Below, piece after piece: positions 10,697-23,259 of a DNA stretch of 64,000 nucleotides (position 1 is the stretch's first letter; the number at the start of each line of letters is the position of its first letter). A model generated the notes under the pieces. That model was not told the DNA's origin, made no database searches, and was given only the letters and a program-made list of their open reading frames with translations. Source of the DNA: Eutypella sp. D-1 (lineage: Eukaryota; Ascomycota; Sordariomycetes; Xylariales; Diatrypaceae); the NCBI GenBank assembly GCA_023313575.1, contig JAJTTP010000001.1:4836001-4900000 (forward strand). Direction: 5' to 3'. A program made the position numbers and the translations under genes.

Positions 10697-13160
10697 GGCT
10701 GCACGGGGGTTGAATTATATGATCATCTGAGAGAATCCGGGGAAGTGAAGAAACGAGAGAAAACTTGGAGTCTTTGGGGAGGGTTCGAGTATTCGGGGTT
10801 GATCTACGAGTAGGCAGACTAGACGAACTCGATCTACAAGGCTGGCTGGCTAAGGGTTATGGATAAGTATCAGCAAAAGGCGTCATGTCAGATTCAGTAA
10901 GCCTTCTCCGGGTAGGCTTACCCTAAAATGACGACGGAAGCGACAGGAACGAATGGAGACCAGTCATATTATTTATAAACGGGCAGTTTTTACGGCCGTA
11001 CCGATTCGACAGACGTCACCTAGGAATAAGAAGAGATAAAGAAGAAGAAGAGTATAAAAGGGAACCTCGGATTGCACGAAAAGGACGGTGTGCTAATTGC
11101 TAACTAAGAGGTGCCACGGATGATGGTCAACAACTAGCATCGTGCGAGACGAGATAGAATAGTTTTGGGGATTTAAGGTAAGTGAGAGAGAGAGAACAAA
11201 ACTGGACAAGTTCTAATAAATAAGACTTGAAGACTTGAAAGAAGATGACAGAGCTCGTAGTACAAGACGTTGTAGTACCCGTAGGAAGAGCCGGTGTGGG
11301 AGTTGTGAGAGTTATGTGGTAATTGTAAGGTTACCTAGGTAGGTATAAGGCTATAAATTCTAAAGTTCCAAAGCTTATAAGGATGTAAGGTTGTTGGTTG
11401 TAACGGGTAGGTTGTGAAGGAAGGTCTTTAAGGTTAGAATAATATAATAAGGTTGCATGTGGTGGTGGTGGTGGTGATGAAAGAGAGAGCCCGAAAGAGA
11501 GTGGTAGAGTGGAAAGGAACTAGGTTTAGAATCCCGGACGTAGGAGGTCCAAGGTTTCCTCTCTTCTACCTGTACCTTCCTAGCCTACATAAATACCTAG
11601 GTAGGTAAGGTACCTTCAGGTCTAGGTAGGCTAAGTCCAGTCAGTAGGTTACAATAGTTGAGCGTCCCCGGGTCGAAGTTACTTGGAAAGTGAAAAGCCG
11701 CCTCGTCAGAACTTCAGCTGCAAGACGTACCGATGGAGCTTAGTATCCCCCCAAATTATTCTATTAGTTGTACCTCCTTCATCCACGCTAACACCTAAAG
11801 CGTACCCGGGCACGTTAAGGTAAGTACTTCCAAGGTTATTTGTACAAGTACCCCGGGCCTGTCTAGGTGAGTTCCAAAAAACATCACATGCTGTCCCAAG
11901 GTAATATAGAGACGGGACAGCCCGGGAGGTGATATCGAGATGCCCGCCTACATTTTCCATATAGGATCGCCTACCCCTCTGTAAATAAGCCAAAATTTTC
12001 TCTCTGTCAATCGCATACATAACTCGATGAACATCTAGTTGTCGGTGGAAAGCCCTGGAGTACCTCCATGCATTATGCAGGTGCATTGAGCTGCATAGAC
12101 CAGGCGTATGTGTTGCGTATACGTATGCCTTCCGGCTTGTCAAGCAAGGTACCTTACCTATCTCAGCAGGTCCCGTCAAGTTGCCACAAGAGGGTGGCTA
12201 ATGAATGCAAGGCCCGGCCATTGTTCAACATAAGATGCATATGTAAGAGCTGAATACTCTGTGCATAATACTCGTGCCTCTTAAGACACTATGTACGCCT
12301 ATTCCGTTCACCACACATGTACCGTAAATAGAGATACAGTAGGTTGTTGTCCTGGCCTCGGGACGGATCAAGATACCCAAGGGGGCTTCGGTAGGTACCC
12401 AGCGGGTACATACAGTTACCTAGGCCTAGGCACTTAGGCTAGGTCGCTAACAGGTTCGGAGCACGGAGTAGAGCTCTGACATCTCCAGAATCTGACTGTT
12501 CTGAGGGGCACTATAACCGGTACCTAGTCTACCTATGTAGATGTAAGTAGTGTGTTCCACTGGACATACAAATGTACTTAAATACCTGGATACATATCCA
12601 TGACCCCTATTGCCCATAACCCCACAACCCTCCCCCCTCCCCTTTTAGTAACTCCTGACGAAGCGAGGCTCTATCCCGAGCATCTGGTTGATTCGCAGGT
12701 AATGTCCTGGGAACTCTCTATAGAACTGTAGGACAATGATTCTGTCTCATATTAAGGGACAAAGGACAACCACAGGGACCGCTTTGACATCCGTCCGGCC
12801 CCTCTTGTACCGCAAGCAGGCAGTTATAGCCCCAGAGGTGAAACACCCGCGCCACAGGCTGGCATTCTTCGTGCAGCCCACCGGTCAACAAGGCTGCTGC
12901 TGCTGTTTTCCTACCGAAGACATCGAACAAGTCGCCGAGGCTACCAAGTCCAAACATGACAAAGGGCGAATGCGGCTCTAAAGCTTGTTATAGCATTCCC
13001 GTGCATGCGGCGATCCGTACTTGCTACGTGCACATCATAATTTGAGAGGTGATGTCATCTATTATACACCTAACGCCAAGGAGGCATGGTTGGCCTGAGA
13101 ATCATATACTGGCAGATACGACATCAACTTTTTTATAGGAAGTCTTTCCAGGCTATGTTG
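10697..13160. other. Long intergenic region, no supported gene
   Basis: About 2.5 kb. The part next to 10697 is the likely promoter/leader of the CUE-CCCH-Smr gene. It contains GA-rich and GGT/GTG repeats (11458-11480) and many copies of the palindromic CCTAGGTA motif (about 11333-11345, 11586-11610, 12418-12440). Open frames at 11706-12179 and 12718-12981 lack recognisable domains and good starts. Confidence 0.5.
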
Positions 13161-14832
13161 CTATGGTATCTCGTCATCACTTTCCCCGAACCCGAAGCTG
13201 AAACCGCCCGTGGCGGTTTCGACCTCCTTTTTGCTACCGACCGCCTCCTCCCATTTCCGTTTTTTACTCTGGCCTCTTCGTTCCAGCTCGTCCAGTGCAT
13301 CGGCGAGTAGCTTCGGATACTGGTCTCTCAAGCGCTGGACAAAAATGCCATAAGGGTCGTCGACGTCTTTCTTGAAGCCAGTCACTTGGTCCGGCTTGTC
13401 GCGAAGGAAAGAGAGCACGCCAGCCAGATGGGACTCGGGTACAAAGTTCTGGGTCAGGGCAATACCGTCCTCGAGATTGACAACAAGATGCCACCATCCA
13501 CTAGGCACGTGCAGGATCTCTCCCGCTTTGCAGACGCCCTCGATGCACCCCGCTTGTCTGCGAGCTTCCGCATGGAACTCAAGCAGCCACTCAGCTATGC
13601 TTAGTGGGCTCGTGACCTCACTGCTATCCTCTGAAACGTAGACGCCCGGGACCTGTGTCTTAGGCGGAAACATGATCCAGTATTTGGAGCCTTGTATGAC
13701 GGCGTTCCAAGCCGATGTGGCATTGGGGTCCTTGTGGAATGTCGAGCCGCTGCGCTTGGGCCCGACGATCAGCCAGCGGTGCGCCGGCCTTTCTCGGCCG
13801 AGTAACTCGAACAAGTCCGGCCCGAAGCATTCCGGCGGCCAGTAGGCAGCGTCATGGCTGCGAGCTACTTGGATATTCATTTTATCTGCAAAGTCCCGGT
13901 CGAAGAGATAGAGTGGACTCTCGTCATCGCTATTGGTCATATAATCGTGGTATGTAGAGAACGGCCAGTCCACTGCCTCGGCGCGGAACTTAGTGCTAGA
14001 ATATCGGGACCTCAGGTGCTCGATGCTCCATTCGCTGAAGACCGGCCATGGCTGGACGCACTTCGTCAGGATGAAGGGCCTGTCGCTCCAATCTCGGGCA
14101 AAATCATCATACGCCAGTGTTTCCAGCCGGTCAATGTGATTCATCCGAGGTATGTTGGAAGCGTATTTCTCAAGAACAATATGACTGCATGCGAATGGTC
14201 TATGGAGTACATCCGAGAAGACACTGTCGCAATTGATCCGTGCCTGTTGGTCCGGGGGCGTCCCAAGAAGAGTAGCTCTCCAAGACCCTCTCCAGGTCAC
14301 CGGACGAGGTTCAAGAGCCTGCGAACTATCGTCATATTAGTCCAGGCGTCGATACGAGAGAATTTATGAGTCAAATTTGGTATAAGCCATCCAGGTCGCG
14401 AAGGATGATTTGACTCATCCCATCAGCTTATCCATCAAGACCCATAACATCCCAGCAGACAAGGGGCATTTTTGGTGACAGCGTCTGTGCTTACTCGAGA
14501 AACAAAGGCTTCCATAACTCGTCTAGGCGGGAGAATGCATAGAGAAATCGACAGGTGAGTGCTAGAACGTCCAGAGAGTGGGGGTCGAGACACTCTAGGA
14601 AATGGAGGATCATTTCATCAGGGAGTCGTCCTAAATTGCCTAATGACTTCCTCGCAATTGGGCCGGAGGCAAAATATTGATTACCCAATGGCTTCAGGCC
14701 AAGGGGGTGAATAGGAATAGACTCTGACACGGCCTCGGTCTCAATCGAGGTGTTATTGGTGTCAAGGGCGCCACCACCACGGCTACCGTTAACACTGCCG
14801 CCGCAGCTGAGGGCATCCTTGGAGAATAACAT
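13161..14832 (-). CDS. F-box and JmjC domain protein (2-oxoglutarate oxygenase family)
   Basis: Two exons, 14832-14495 and 14325-13161, with a GTAAGC...ATAG intron, giving 500 residues. An F-box (LGRLPDEMILHFLECLDPHSLDVLALTC) sits near residues 65-100, ending LWKPLFLE at the splice site, followed by WRGSWRATLL, which is typical of fungal F-box/JmjC proteins. The JmjC fold shows the iron triad: HKD (His310, Asp312) in STFHKDPN and His392 in PSGWWHLVVN. Lys near KYWIMFPP is placed to contact 2-oxoglutarate. The fold belongs to the JMJD6-like hydroxylases. Inferred role: SCF-linked or free protein hydroxylase or demethylase; the substrate cannot be told. The acidic, Lys/Arg-rich C-terminus (QSKKRKWEE) may hold a nuclear signal. 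Confidence 0.88.
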
Positions 14833-15884
14833 GATGCCCTCCTACTAAGCGTATCGCCCAAAATTGGAGATCTAGTGGTGGCAATATTAGGCTGCCTGAA
14901 AGAATAGGGCGGGCAGAATATAAAGTGTCATAGAAGTGTGAGTAAAACAAGTGTGAATAGATTCATAGATGAGTCGACTTTTTTCCCACCTATTTTTGGA
15001 CCAATCCCATTCCTGGTACATAATCCATTATCGTTCGAGAAGCTCTCGAAACAGAGGTTGGTCCCCATTTTTCCTGTTGTCCCTTTTTTTCCTTTTCTTT
15101 TTTCTCTCTAGTTTCCCCCCGGTCTATGTACCTACCTGCCTGCAGTAAGTAAGGCATTAAAAATATGTCACTTTAACACATGTAACACGACAGACATATG
15201 TGAGTGCGACAGGAGCCTAATAAGAAGTATTCTAACTCTCCATCTACCTACCTAGGTATGCTTGGTATACATGAATAGTCACATTATTGAGTTCTTATTA
15301 TTCCCACCATCAATGAAATAAACTTGGCCTATTGATAACAATTTATGTAGGTATGTACTTAGAATAGGAGTCACCAAGTCCATTATTGCCCCCCATTGTT
15401 ACCCCCCCATTATATTTAATCCCCATCAGACAGGGTTGCCCCACCAAGTTCCAGCTGGTAGGTATCTTATCAGTCCTAGAACGGGCCGCCACTGATAATT
15501 TTTTCTTACTACTTGGGCAAGCGAACCCATTCCCCTCCAACTAAAAGAAAAAAAATAAGTTGGGCTACTTCCCCTTCCAATTTTTTTCTTCTGACCAAAT
15601 CTTTTCAGATTTAATTCATCAACAACAACAAAACACAAGAACACTATACTACAACTTACCTGGACGATTTATCTCTCACACATAGTTGAGAGAATACTTA
15701 CGTCCATTTTTCACTTCTACTTAATTTCCATTCTTTTCTCGTTCGTTGGACTTGCTTTTTCCCAGCAATTGTCCACGCACGTTAATTCCATCTCGACCCC
15801 ACTACCGATCTCCGACTTTTTGACTTCTTGAATTCTAAGCAGTGCTTGGAATTCGAGAAGCCTTATTGATTCTAAACCGCAATC
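14833..15884. other. Divergent promoter region between F-box/JmjC and eIF4A genes
   Basis: About 1.05 kb between divergently transcribed genes. Has long pyrimidine (CT/T) tracts at 15070-15115 and 15540-15600, typical of strongly expressed fungal genes such as eIF4A, and a palindromic CTACCTAGGTA copy at about 15247-15258. No gene seen. Confidence 0.5.
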
Positions 15885-17513
15885 ATGGCTGACAAGGGAC
15901 TTGAGGACATCGAGCAGTCCCAGATCGAGTCCAACTATGATGAGACTGTCGACTCCTTCGATGAGATGGCCTTGAAGGCTGAGCTCCTTCGAGGTAAGAT
16001 GATAGATACCTATATCCTGGGCATACCCGTCGACCCCACCACTGCCACCGCCACGCCACTTACTGTGTGCGCGCGATAAATCGGTGAAAACCCTGCGGAT
16101 AGACGAGTATACAGAAACTGACATGGAAACAACACAGGTGTCTACGCCTATGGCTTCGAGCGTCCGTCTGCTATCCAGCAGCGCGCTATCATGCCCGTCA
16201 TTAAGGGTAAGTGAATTTGCTTGCGACATTTTGCCCTGCTTTCCTCTCCGCCTTAACCCGTCTCTTCCTCTGGCACACTTCAGCCCTTCATTTCGCCCGA
16301 TCAACCTTGATATCCTCGATATCCTCAACATACTTAACATCCTTTTAAATCTCTTATCTCGGATCCCACGTGTCGTCGCTTTTCACATGTTTATCGAAAT
16401 ATTCAAAATATTAACATGCGACAGGTCACGATGTCATTGCGCAGGCCCAGTCCGGTACTGGCAAGACCGCTACTTTCTCCATCTCCGTTCTCCAGAAGAT
16501 CGACCCCAACGTCAAGCAGTGCCAGGCGCTCATTCTCGCCCCCACCCGTGAGCTGGCTCAGCAGATCCAGAAGGTCGTCGTTGCCATCGGCGACTTCATG
16601 AGCATTGAGTGCCATGCCTGCATTGGCGGAACCAGTGTCCGTGAGGACATGAAGGCCCTCCAGGATGGCCCCCAGGTTGTCGTCGGAACTCCCGGCCGTG
16701 TCCACGACATGATCCAGCGTCGGTTCCTCAAGACAGACGGCATGAAGATGTTTGTCCTCGATGAGGCTGACGAGATGCTTTCGGTATGCGCCCCACTATA
16801 CACCCTCCCCACTTACCTCAAGTATTGTTTATAGCCGCTAATATATCATCTCCCTGTAGCGTGGTTTCACCGAGCAAATCTACGACATCTTCCAGCTGCT
16901 GCCCCAGTCTACTCAGGTCGTTCTCCTGTCTGCCACCATGCCCCAGGATGTCTTGGAGGTCACCACCAAGTTCATGCGCGACCCTGTCCGCATTCTCGTC
17001 AAGAAGGACGAGCTTACCCTCGAGGGTATCAAGCAATTCTACATTGCTGTGGAGAAGGAGGAGTGGAAGCTGGATACCCTCTCCGATCTGTATGAGACGG
17101 TCACCATTACCCAGGCCGTCATCTTCTGCAACACCCGCAGAAAGGTTGACTGGCTCACCGACAAGCTCACCGCTCGTGACTTCACCGTCTCGGCCATGCA
17201 CGGTGATATGGACCAGGCTCAGCGTGACCTGATCATGAAGGAGTTCCGCTCGGGTTCTTCCCGTGTTCTGATCGCCACTGACCTTCTGGCCCGTGGTATC
17301 GATGTGCAGCAGGTCTCTCTTGTCATCAACTATGACCTGCCCGCCAACCGCGAGAACTACATCCACCGTATCGGACGTGGTGGCCGTTTCGGCCGGAAGG
17401 GTGTTGCCATCAACTTTGTCACGGCTGAGGATGTCCGTATGATGAGGGAGATCGAGCAGTTCTACAGCACTCAGATCGAGGAGATGCCCATGAACGTCGC
17501 CGACCTCATCTAA
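15885..17513 (+). CDS. TIF1: ATP-dependent RNA helicase eIF4A
   Basis: Four exons: 15885-15993, 16138-16206, 16425-16783 and 16860-17513, giving 396 residues, the normal eIF4A length. All introns are GTAAG/GTATG...AG and restore frame. DEAD-box motifs are complete: Q motif ([13 protein letters not shown]), motif I AQSGTGKT, Ia PTRELA, Ib GG and [36 protein letters not shown] and [15 protein letters not shown]. The protein ends [10 protein letters not shown], as in yeast Tif1/Tif2. It unwinds 5' leader structure in the cap-binding complex eIF4F with eIF4E and eIF4G in the cytoplasm. Codon use is strongly biased to C/G-ending preferred codons, as for an abundant protein. The 69-nt second exon is short but has perfect homology. 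Confidence 0.98.
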
Positions 17514-18581
17514 GTTATGAAGACATGTGACATGACTCTTACTCTACACGCCAAAAAGTTCTTTTGTCTTTGCATAGGGATACATAACGTCTCACGCACA
17601 TGTTTCGGCATTTATTGCCTGGTATCGGGGCTCGAGGATTGTTAGACAGGAGGGCGTGTGTTTCATAGCCTCGTCTAACCAGCTTGCTATCGGTTAAGTC
17701 GAGGTAGCAAAAGGCTGGAGGAAGCAAAAAAATTCCCGTTCACGCATCTGGGGCGTGATGGCTGGGTGGTCTCTAGCACCTAATATGGCAGCGGTGCGTA
17801 CAATGTGCCTACCGACGGTGTTCGGTCGGGCTTCTTTCTCATGTTTCTGCAGGGTTGTTTCTGTACCTAGGCCGCCAGATTCCAGCAAAAAGAAATTTCC
17901 TAAAATTCATGCTCTGTAGTGTTGTGACTCCTCCGTGCATATATTCGTAGCGTCTTCAAAGCCGTCCTTCGACCCGAGTCGTAAACAAGACCGGGTAAAT
18001 TCCCTTGTTTAGGTTCTGCTTATTTGAACTTTATCTCTTCTGGGTGCAGCTAAAACACAGATCATACATATAAGCAATCATCTTTACCTCCAGGGCTGCC
18101 TACCTACATGTAGGCAGGTAGTATAAAACATTGTTGTTTATGCAATGTGCCAGTTAATCGGTAATCCAATCTGGCCAATCAATCTTCTTGTGAAGAAGTT
18201 GCGATCAAGAATATCAGGGTCGTTGTTTCACGACATGTATGGAATTGATGGCACATCTGCAACTTCTCTGAGGTCATTTTTAACCTTATCATACATTCTT
18301 TGGTTAGGGAAGTCGCTATGGGACTAAGTACCGGGGTAGAGAATGAGGAAGCAGCGAGTTTCCTCTTAGCATAACGTTTTTGCAAGAGCAACCCTTGAAT
18401 TCCTGGTGTTAAAATGGTCCTACCTCTTCTCCTGTCTCGTATGCACTTTAAGGTTCTCCCCCGGTCGAGTCACAAACCCTCCTTTCCCCTTTTATCCTTC
18501 TCTGTTTTTCTTAGCATCATCGCGCCCTCGCTGCCCCTTTTTAACCCCCTTCCAGATACCCTTACCATAGACGACGGCGCG
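17514..18581. other. Intergenic region with inverted repeat
   Basis: Holds the eIF4A 3' region and the upstream region of the coiled-coil gene. An inverted repeat, CTGCCTAC / GTAGGCAG with a 6-base spacer, lies at 18096-18117. An in-frame start exists upstream at 18414 (non-preferred); I took the ATG at 18582. No other gene seen. Confidence 0.45.
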
Positions 18582-19882
18582 ATGGACGACGAGAAAGTAA
18601 GATCGATAGCGTCTATCGTAGGCCCGGAGTCCTCAGGGAGCCTTCGACTGATCCAACAAAACATCGCCGAGCGCAGGTTTCGTGAGCTTGCGGGGCGTCT
18701 TGATGCACATGATTCCGCGTCCTCCTCGATCAAGGATGACATCGCAGCACTAGCCGCCCGGTTTTCCAAAGCCGAGAGCAACATTGCCATTCAGGACGCT
18801 AGATCTTCCGGCATCGAAGGTGATGTTGCCACTCATGTCGCGGCACTAGCTGCTCGGATCTCTGAAGTTGAAGGTGACTCTCTCGCACGAGACACTAGAT
18901 GCTCTAAGATCGAAGGTGATATCACCGCGCATGCCGCCACACAGGATACTAGAGTTTCTGGTGTCGAAAGCGATATCGCCACTAGGTTCTCCCAGGTCCA
19001 AGATGACATTGCGATAATCTGCCATCAGGTTGTCCAGCATGGCCGTAGGCTCGAAGAACTCCAGCGTATATCTACCACCTTGGAGGATCTAGCTTCACGT
19101 ATTCGCCCATGCCCTGTATCATCAGAGGAGATTCACGAGATCCGAATCACAGTCAGCAACCTACCATCTACTCTCGCAACCTTCCAAGACACAATCGTCA
19201 GCAGTATGGATCTGAAGGCAGAGGGGCTTTTCCAGAAGCTGGAGTCCGACATTGTAACTCGCTTGGAGAATTGTAAGTAATATTTAACATGGCGAGCCAG
19301 TATAGCTCACATCTTTAACCAGCAACAGCAACAGTGCCAATTGCTACATTGAGGGGCCACTCTAACGCCATTGCGGGAAAACACCGACACCCAATGTTTT
19401 CTCGTAAAGCATCAGAAATCTCTACACCACCCTTATCTCCAGAACTTCTCTCCATAGCGAAGTCACCGTCGCCAAGAGCTTTTTCGAAACGTCGCCCCCT
19501 AGGTCCACGAAGGCGGAGCCTTGATATTCGCCCCGTGGTCCGCCATTTCTTGCGTGTGTTTCGTAGTACCGACCGAGTGTTCCAGGAAACACAACCAGAT
19601 AACGAAATACCATTGATTCGAGACTTCTTCAAGGTTCTCGATCGAGGAGTAGTAAGAGCACTGAAAGATGCTCTTGTCCGTCACTTTCCTACCGAGGTCA
19701 AAGTTCTCACAACGTACAGTGGAGACCGCGTGCCGGACATATTAGGAGTGAGATGGTACCAAATCAGGACCATCAAGGAATGGTGGTGGGACAATATGAA
19801 GGAGCTAATGGATGCTCTTCAACCACCGACGTCGTCCAAATCTAGGGGTCGTTCGCGACGAGTATTAGCAAGCCATTCCTAG
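18582..19882 (+). CDS. Coiled-coil repeat protein of unknown function
   Basis: Two exons, 18582-19272 and 19323-19882, joined across a 50-nt GTAAGT...CCAG intron, 416 residues. Residues ~40-170 contain imperfect repeats of about 30 residues with the themes IEGD[VI]A/T and AALAARxSxxE (SKIEGDITAHAATQDTRVSG is one), predicted to form a long amphipathic helix. A second helical zone follows to residue ~230. The second exon encodes a basic Ser/Pro linker (SPSPRAFSKRRPLGPRRRS) and a C-terminal Trp-rich segment (RWYQIRTIKEWWWDNMKEL). I do not recognise a family. An upstream in-frame start at 18414 would add 56 residues with a hydrophobic stretch, but lacks support. A structural or scaffold role is only an inference. 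Confidence 0.65.
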
Positions 19883-20405
19883 CATGTCCCTTTTGCTCTT
19901 CGCTTGCCGGCCTGCATATATATAAACCAATCACGGTGAAGGTTTGTAGACGTTCAGTGGTGATGCCCTGTATCGCTCACTCCTCTTGTTCGTCATCTGT
20001 TTGGACGTATATAGATATATACACTCTTTGACATTAGCTGTAGAGTGAAATTCCGGCCAGAATGCATCAAGGCTCTAGTCTGTTAAGATTGATTGTTAAC
20101 ATAACCAGGGAATTCAAAATCAGATACCCTGTGCATTGAATATGCGTTTCCTTTGATATTATAAGACGACAGGTTCGGCGGAGGTCCTTCACGTATCACG
20201 TCGAGTACCATTCCATCTTCGACAACTGGATCATTCCCTCTCCAAATATCTGTCGTGATCCAGACAAAAATCAAAAGTTCGATTCTCGCACAAGAAGAGC
20301 AGTCATTAAAAAACCAACCTGTCGAGTAAACTTTTTGGAACAATTAGTTGGTCAGCCCGACCGTACTATGCACGTATGAAACTTGAGACCAAAAGAAAAG
20401 TCAAT
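19883..20405. other. Intergenic region between convergent genes
   Basis: Between the 3' ends of the coiled-coil and DPP5-like genes. A minus-strand frame of 86 codons at 20083-20343 has a protein-like composition but no recognisable domain and no independent support, so it is not called. Confidence 0.4.
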
Positions 20406-23259
20406 CTACTCCAAGCTGAGCTGCTCCGCGTCCCCCGCCAACCCGGTCGTGTCTAGCCCCGCGTACTTGTTGATCCATCCCAGGACCTCCTTATGCCAGA
20501 CGAGCGAGTTCTCGGGCTTGAGGACCCACTGTGTTACACCGGTCGCGGTTGGTTAGTGACTTTATACTCTGGTGGTGCATGACGAGGCGATGGGGGTATT
20601 TGAGAAAAGGGGATTGTGGGGTAAGAAGGGAAGGGGGGGAGGGGGGGGTGGGCTGGGGTGGCAGTATAGGGAGGTATCAAACGGGTAGGGTGTGTGTTTT
20701 GGGGGGGGGGGGGATGAACACATACGTGATTCTCATCGGGGAAGACGAGCAGACGGCTCGGGACGCCGCAGACCTGGAGGGCGTTGAAGGCGGCGAGCCC
20801 CTCGGAGATAGGGAGGCGGTAGTCGAGCTCGCTGTGGACGACGAGCTGGGGCGTCTGCCAGCGGCCGACGTGGGCGGAGGGATCCCAGCGCGCGTACCGA
20901 TCCCGCGCCTCCCACAGCGTGCCCCCCATGTCGTGCACCACGAAGAATAGCTCCTCCGTCGACCAGTCGCTCATCGTGCTGAAGATCCCATCGTGGCATA
21001 CCAGCGCCCGGAATTTCCGCCCTAGAGGCTGCCCTTGGATCCAGTCTGTAAAACGTTAAGAGGCTTTGCGTCAGCTAGGCGGAATAAAGACGGGAGGAAG
21101 GGGGGAGGGGGGTCGGGAATGGAGGTTTTCCACGTCACGTACTGATCATGTAACCGCCGTAGCTGGCGCCCAGCGCGACGGCGTTCCGTGTGTCGACGTA
21201 CGGCAGGTTGCCCTCGATGTGCTCGAAGCAGTTGACGAGGTCGTTGTAGGGGCGGCCGCCCCAGTCGCCCGCGATGGCGTCCGTCAGCGCCTGCCCGTAT
21301 CCCGTGCTGCCCGTCGGGTTCGGCATCACCACCACGTAGCCCTGCTCCGCGAACACCGCGGGGTTCCACCGGGTCGACCTGTGAAGTTTCGATGAGATGA
21401 GGTTAGGGGGAAAGACAATTCAAACTGCGGAAAGGGGTGGGGTAGGTAGGAAGGGGAATAGAAGAAATAATGAAGGGCAGTGATAATAAAGAGGGGGAGG
21501 GGGGGTGGTTCTCTCCCAAACTTACCAACTCTCGCCCCAAGCTCCCTGCGGCCCGCCGTGGATCAGGAAAGCGAGCGGATACTTCTTCTCCGGGTCGAAG
21601 GACGAGGGCTTCATGACGAGGGCGTGGCACTTGTAGTCGCGGCCGGCGCCTTCGAACCAGAACTCGTCGACCTGGTCGCGCGACAGGCCGAAGGACCGAC
21701 CGCCCTTGGCGCTCGAGGACACGACTGCGGGCTCCGCCGGCAAGTCGTCTCCCCCATCAGACGAGGAAGAAGAGGACCGCGGTTCCAGAACCGCGTACGC
21801 GGAGCTCTCGACGAGCGAGCTGGAGCTGAGCAGTAATTTTGGGCCATCGTCGCCGGAGCCGGAGCCGGAGCCGAGGGTGAAGAGGTCGGCGACGGAGCCG
21901 TGGCGCGTGAGCTGTCTCGGCAGACCGCGGGCCGCGGCCTCGCGCGGGTCCGAAGGTAGGCTGAAGACGACGACGCGGCCCTCTTTCTCGGCCGTGACGT
22001 AGAGCTCGCGGTCATCGGGGCTCCAGACTACGGACCCGGGGCTCAGGTCCCAGCCGCCGTCGCCGTCGCCATCGGGCGTCTCGTAGAACTCCTGGACGTC
22101 CAAGTCCGCGACAGTGATGTCCGGGACGAGCAGCAGCCGCCACTTATCCGCCTCGTACTGCCGGTCGCGCATGCGCTTGAAGACGACCTGCTTCCCGCCG
22201 TGAGAGAAGACCGGGTTGCCCGAGTAACCCTGCAGCGCGGCGGTGGGTACGGCGCGCGGCGCGGGCGGCTCCGCCTCGGTGAACGTCCGTAGCGCCACGT
22301 AGTACAGGTCGGTTTTGGTCCAGAGGGCGGGGTTGAGGTCCGGGTCCTTGGACAGGAACACGAGGCCCGCGGGGCCGATGTCGTAGTCGCCGGCGCCGCC
22401 GAAGTTCGGGACCGGGCACTCGAGCCGCGTGCCCGCGAGCGCGTTGACGAGTCCCGGTGCGCGCAGCTCGTAGCCTTCCCCCTCTCCTTCCTTCTTTCCG
22501 AGAGCTCCGTACCACACGGCGTTCTTGTGCGGCCCCACGTACGCGTCCCAGTGCCGCACGAAGAGCCCCGTGTACACCTTGCCGCTGGACCGCGGCTCCT
22601 CCTCCGCCGCCGGGTCGTGCAGCTTGCCCGCTGCCGTCGTCGGCGCCGTGCACGCGAACGCCACGGTGCCCCCGCCTATGTCCTTCGCCTTGATGTTGGC
22701 GATCACGCCCTTGAAGGTGCTGATCTCCTTTGGGCTGTGGGGGGAGTGTTCGCAAGATAAGAACGATGAGCTTAGCCAAAGAAGAAGAAGAAGAAGAAGA
22801 AGAAAAGCAATTCTGTCGCGATAACGTATGTCATGGGCAGGCAGGTAGGTAGGTAGGGTAGGGGAAGACTTACTCGGAGCCGGGACTCGTCACGTCACCC
22901 GAGAGCAGGGCGGTGCTCTTGTCGCGGTTCTCCACGAAGACGAACTCCGTGTCGGAGACCCACGTGGGCTCCGTGTACGCGGGGTTCTCGTACAGCACGG
23001 TCGACGACCCGGACTTGAGGTCGAGGACCTTGATGGCGTAGCTCTTCGAGTGCGAGTCGAAGGAGTACTGGGAGACTGCGATAGCGAGGTGTTAAAGACA
23101 TTGGGAGGGGGCGTTCAATCGCATGGATGTCTTTTTTTTTTGCTTTGCTTACTTACCCGTATAGAGGGCATGCGTGCCCGCCGGGTTAGGCACGGCGGTG
23201 CTGCGGCGGGGCGCCGAGAGCAGCACCTCGGGGGTGAATTTGGTAGCGGTGATCGTCAT
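20406..23259 (-). CDS. Dipeptidyl-peptidase 5-like serine peptidase (S9 family), no signal peptide
   Basis: Six exons: 23259-23157, 23075-22874, 22734-21526, 21378-21143, 21045-20726 and 20528-20406; 730 residues. Every junction restores the family sequence. The N-terminal ~450 residues form the beta-propeller part ([20 protein letters not shown], then [10 protein letters not shown]). The alpha/beta-hydrolase part has [13 protein letters not shown], the oxyanion region, the nucleophile motif GASYGGYM (Ser577), Asp658 in SELDYRLP and His690 in DENHW, so the catalytic triad is complete. The family removes X-Ala/X-Pro-type dipeptides or acyl amino acids from peptides. Secreted DPP-V enzymes carry a signal peptide; here the N-terminus is [14 protein letters not shown], which is not one, so a cytosolic enzyme is inferred. 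A low-complexity Ser/Gly/Asp insert lies in the propeller. Confidence 0.92.

Noticed and set aside
11706..12179. Minus-strand frame of 157 codons
   Set aside because: Starts only at TTG, has no domain or coding composition, and lies in a long noncoding region with palindromic motifs.
12718..12981. Overlapping short frames on both strands
   Set aside because: About 80 codons each, Cys runs from a CTG repeat, no recognisable domain or splice partner.
20083..20343. Minus-strand 86-codon frame downstream of the DPP5-like gene
   Set aside because: Protein-like composition but no recognisable family and no splice partner identified.
21522..22824. Long alternative frames within the DPP5-like gene
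   Set aside because: High GC produces open shadows; only the S9 peptidase frame has the catalytic triad.
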